Assembly: GCA_000231825.2 (NCBI GenBank)
Contig: JH720316.1
Location: 37,644 to 101,643, forward strand
DNA length: 64,000 nt
Source: Tetrahymena elliotti 4EA
Taxonomy: Eukaryota > Ciliophora > Oligohymenophorea > Hymenostomatida > Tetrahymenidae
Reading direction: 5' to 3'
How positions within the stretch are numbered: position 1 is the first letter of the stretch; each line of letters opens with the position of its first letter. Below are positions 61,958 to 64,000 of this stretch, one piece after another. The notes beneath the pieces are model-generated. The model made no database searches. It was not told the origin of the DNA and saw only the letters and a program-made list of their open reading frames with translations. Made by a program: the position numbers and the translations under genes.

Positions 61958-64000
61958 TCATTAAATCTCTTTTTCAAATATTTAAATTTATTAAAGGTGA
62001 TAAGAGATTTAATGATTGAAGAGATTATTCATATTATGAATTAGGAATATTTTTAGATTTATCTTTTTTTATTATTGACTGAGAGATCTTATTTGATTTA
62101 CTAGTTTTAAAGAGTTTTTTTTTTAATTTTCTTCGATTAAAGTTATCTGTAATCTAGTATCTAGTATTACATTACTCAGATTGTTATGAGGGAAGTAAAT
62201 TTAATAATTATTGAATCTGTCAAAATGCTAAAACCACAAATTAGATGAAATAAAATTCTACTTATCAAAGCTTAAAGCCTATAATTCTGATAATTATATT
62301 TAGAGTTCTGTTTGAAACGATTACAGTTTATTATTTCTGCCACTTTAATTTTCCTAATTAAGAGAGTCTTATCTATAGCTATTAAGAGTGTTTTATTACT
62401 TAAACTAAATTTACTAATTCTCAATCTTATCTATTTAACTTAAAGCTGACTATTTCTAATAATTATTAACAGAACTTTCTTTTGGATAAATATTTATTTT
62501 ATTCTAACTTGTTGTTTTCAATTCTTCTTAGTTTTAATTCTGATTCAAATTTTGTTAATATTCAAAATTTTTATTTGTTTTTGAAAAGTCTTTTTGGAAA
62601 GAACTTCTTCTTTGATATTTGTTATTAGATTGTATTGCATAATAATTATTTTCAAGCTAAAATTATTTTTAGTTATCTTTTTGAATTGAGCAATGACTAC
62701 TTGGTTCATCTATTCTTTTTTAATTAAAAAATAAATAAATATTATATATTAAAATTAACTTACTCTTTCTCTCGATTTTTATCCTATTAATTATCTGGAT
62801 TAAAAATATACTCATCCTCAATTCCTATTTATTCTATTTAATTTTTCTTATTTTAAATTTCTTACAACACTAATTCTGAACAAATGTATGAACAAAAAGC
62901 ATTTAAACCTCTTGGTTTCTTCCTTTGAAAAGTTTCATCTCTTTATTATTTTTCTGAATGATTTTATTTACACAGTATTTTTTAAGTATTTGGTTAATAT
63001 TGTAGTAAATTGCAATTGAGAATCCGATGATTAAATTTGCCACAACTTTCACATTTCTTATTTAGGAATTTATAGTTTTAATTTTGTCTTAGTTCATTTT
63101 TAATAAAATTATAGCTTTCGTAATTTAATAAAAATAAATTTTAATCTTGTGAAAAGGGAAAAATAATTTTTAATTATCAATTTACTAAGTCCTTTTCATG
63201 TTGCTAAAGTATTTGATAGAAATCTTCAAATTCCAAAAACAAAAGAGAAACTACTTTATGACTTTGCTTAGAACATTCTTCCACTTTGAGTGAAAAATTC
63301 TACTTAACCGAGCATGCTTCCTTTCTAATAAAAAAATATTTTTACTTTGTGAATGAATGAATTTTTTTTAATTTAGGCAGATATTTTTGAAGTCATATAA
63401 ATCAGATGAATTTTTTTTGGATTAATTCAATCTATTCCTTTATTTTTCCAATTTTATTGATTAAATTTAACCATAAGATATCACTGTAAAATAAACTGAA
63501 TTTAATGAATATCAAAAACTTATCAGTAAATATGATAAAGTTAAATTTTATTTGTTTGTTTCTTTACAATTAATATTAAAGTAAATTAAAATTTTTAGTA
63601 AGCTAAAAACAAAACAAGTTAAAAGAAAAATTAATTAGTTTTTGACTGAAAATGGTTGTTTTAAAATCTACTCAAAAATGAAAAATTCAAAAATTAGCCA
63701 TACTTTTTCAAGCAAATTTATATTTTTTTTTTATTCGCTAATATTTTTCGTGTTTTTTAATACTTATAAATACTAAAACCTAGTATTAATTTTATTATTT
63801 AACTAATATTTATAAAAACTTTTATTTTCAAAATATGGTCTCTTAAAAAAACAGTAGAGAAATCTATTTAGAAGTTTTACAGTATCTAAAAAATACCAAA
63901 TTATCAATAAAAAATTAGGTGAACGATTAGATAAGAAAATCATATTTGTAATATTTGAAGTATTCAAATTAAAACAAATTGTGCTAATGAACAATTTCTA
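61958..64000 (-). CDS. Third K+ channel paralogue, 3' part (runs off window)
   Basis: Only the C-terminal half lies in the window. Recognisable pieces, right to left: a hydrophobic segment at 63803-63994 that may be membrane-spanning; a CNBD end (SLLFLEFEDFYQILQQHEKD, about 63185-63255) aligning with LLYIDYKDF in the first paralogue; the zinc knuckle C-E-S-C-G-K-F-N-H-R-I-L-N-C (about 63010-63055); a polar linker with ETFQRKKPRGLNAFC (about 62900-62945); and NYQIYFPHNNLSNVIL (about 62155-62205), the same terminal motif as in the other two genes. A TGA at 61958-61960 closes that frame. The GEIEF strand of the CNBD seems altered (KEACSVKQNFSL). Intron positions and the pore lie unresolved or outside, so I cannot say whether it is intact. 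Confidence 0.65.

Noticed and set aside
1..64000. Chromosome breakage sequence or telomere
   Set aside because: No 15-base Tetrahymena breakage motif and no CCCCAA/GGGGTT tract was seen on either strand. The CCAACC repeat at 11286-11312 only superficially resembles one.

Overview
The window reads as DNA of an oligohymenophorean ciliate, most likely a Tetrahymena species. It is extremely AT-rich. Every convincing gene uses TAA and TAG as glutamine with TGA as the only stop, introns are short (GTA...AG), and two genes are built from the 90-bp leucine-rich-repeat exons described from Tetrahymena genomes. Open frames read with the standard code are therefore mostly fragments or shadows; the gene models below were assembled by hand from splice motifs and reading-phase continuity.

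The most unusual content is in 1-7.9 kb and 26.7-32.2 kb. Every 30-150 bases the sequence shows an intron end (usually AAATAG or AAAG), then 3 bases (sometimes 6, 9 or 12), then an intron start (GTAATT, GTAAAT, GTAATA). I read these as genes in which nearly every codon is its own microexon. When the tiny exons are joined, only one of the three phases (introns in phase 2) stays open. It gives protein-like sequence, three copies agree, and the phase runs correctly into a normal terminal exon. Copies: one cut by the left window edge (1-3979), one 3'-truncated (5300-7874) and one nearly complete but interrupted by an assembly gap (26680-32195). The first and last share a near-identical 4.2-kb duplication. 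Two of the copies lie just downstream of a protein kinase or its decayed tail (4560-5060; 24536-26409).

8-24 kb is accessory territory. It holds two small secreted cysteine-containing proteins (9.7-12.0 kb, minus strand), imperfect tandem repeats (12.6-13.8 and 23.5-24.2 kb), and a graveyard of DNA transposons (16.8-22.8 kb): a pogo/Tigger-like element, two hAT-like remnants and a Tc1/mariner fragment. Another Tc1/mariner relic lies at 33.2-34.2 kb. Such elements suggest either a germline (micronuclear) assembly or a poorly purged part of the somatic genome.

34.6-51.3 kb holds two paralogous 90-bp-exon LRR genes pointing toward each other around a complete membrane-bound hybrid histidine kinase (40822-45810). 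51.7-64 kb carries a minus-strand tandem family of three cyclic-nucleotide-gated-type K+ channel genes. Each has a CCHC zinc knuckle and a shared Y-F-P-H-N-N motif near the C-terminus; the third is cut by the right edge. The kinase, histidine kinase and channels suggest a sensory or signalling neighbourhood, but gene order alone does not show that they act together.
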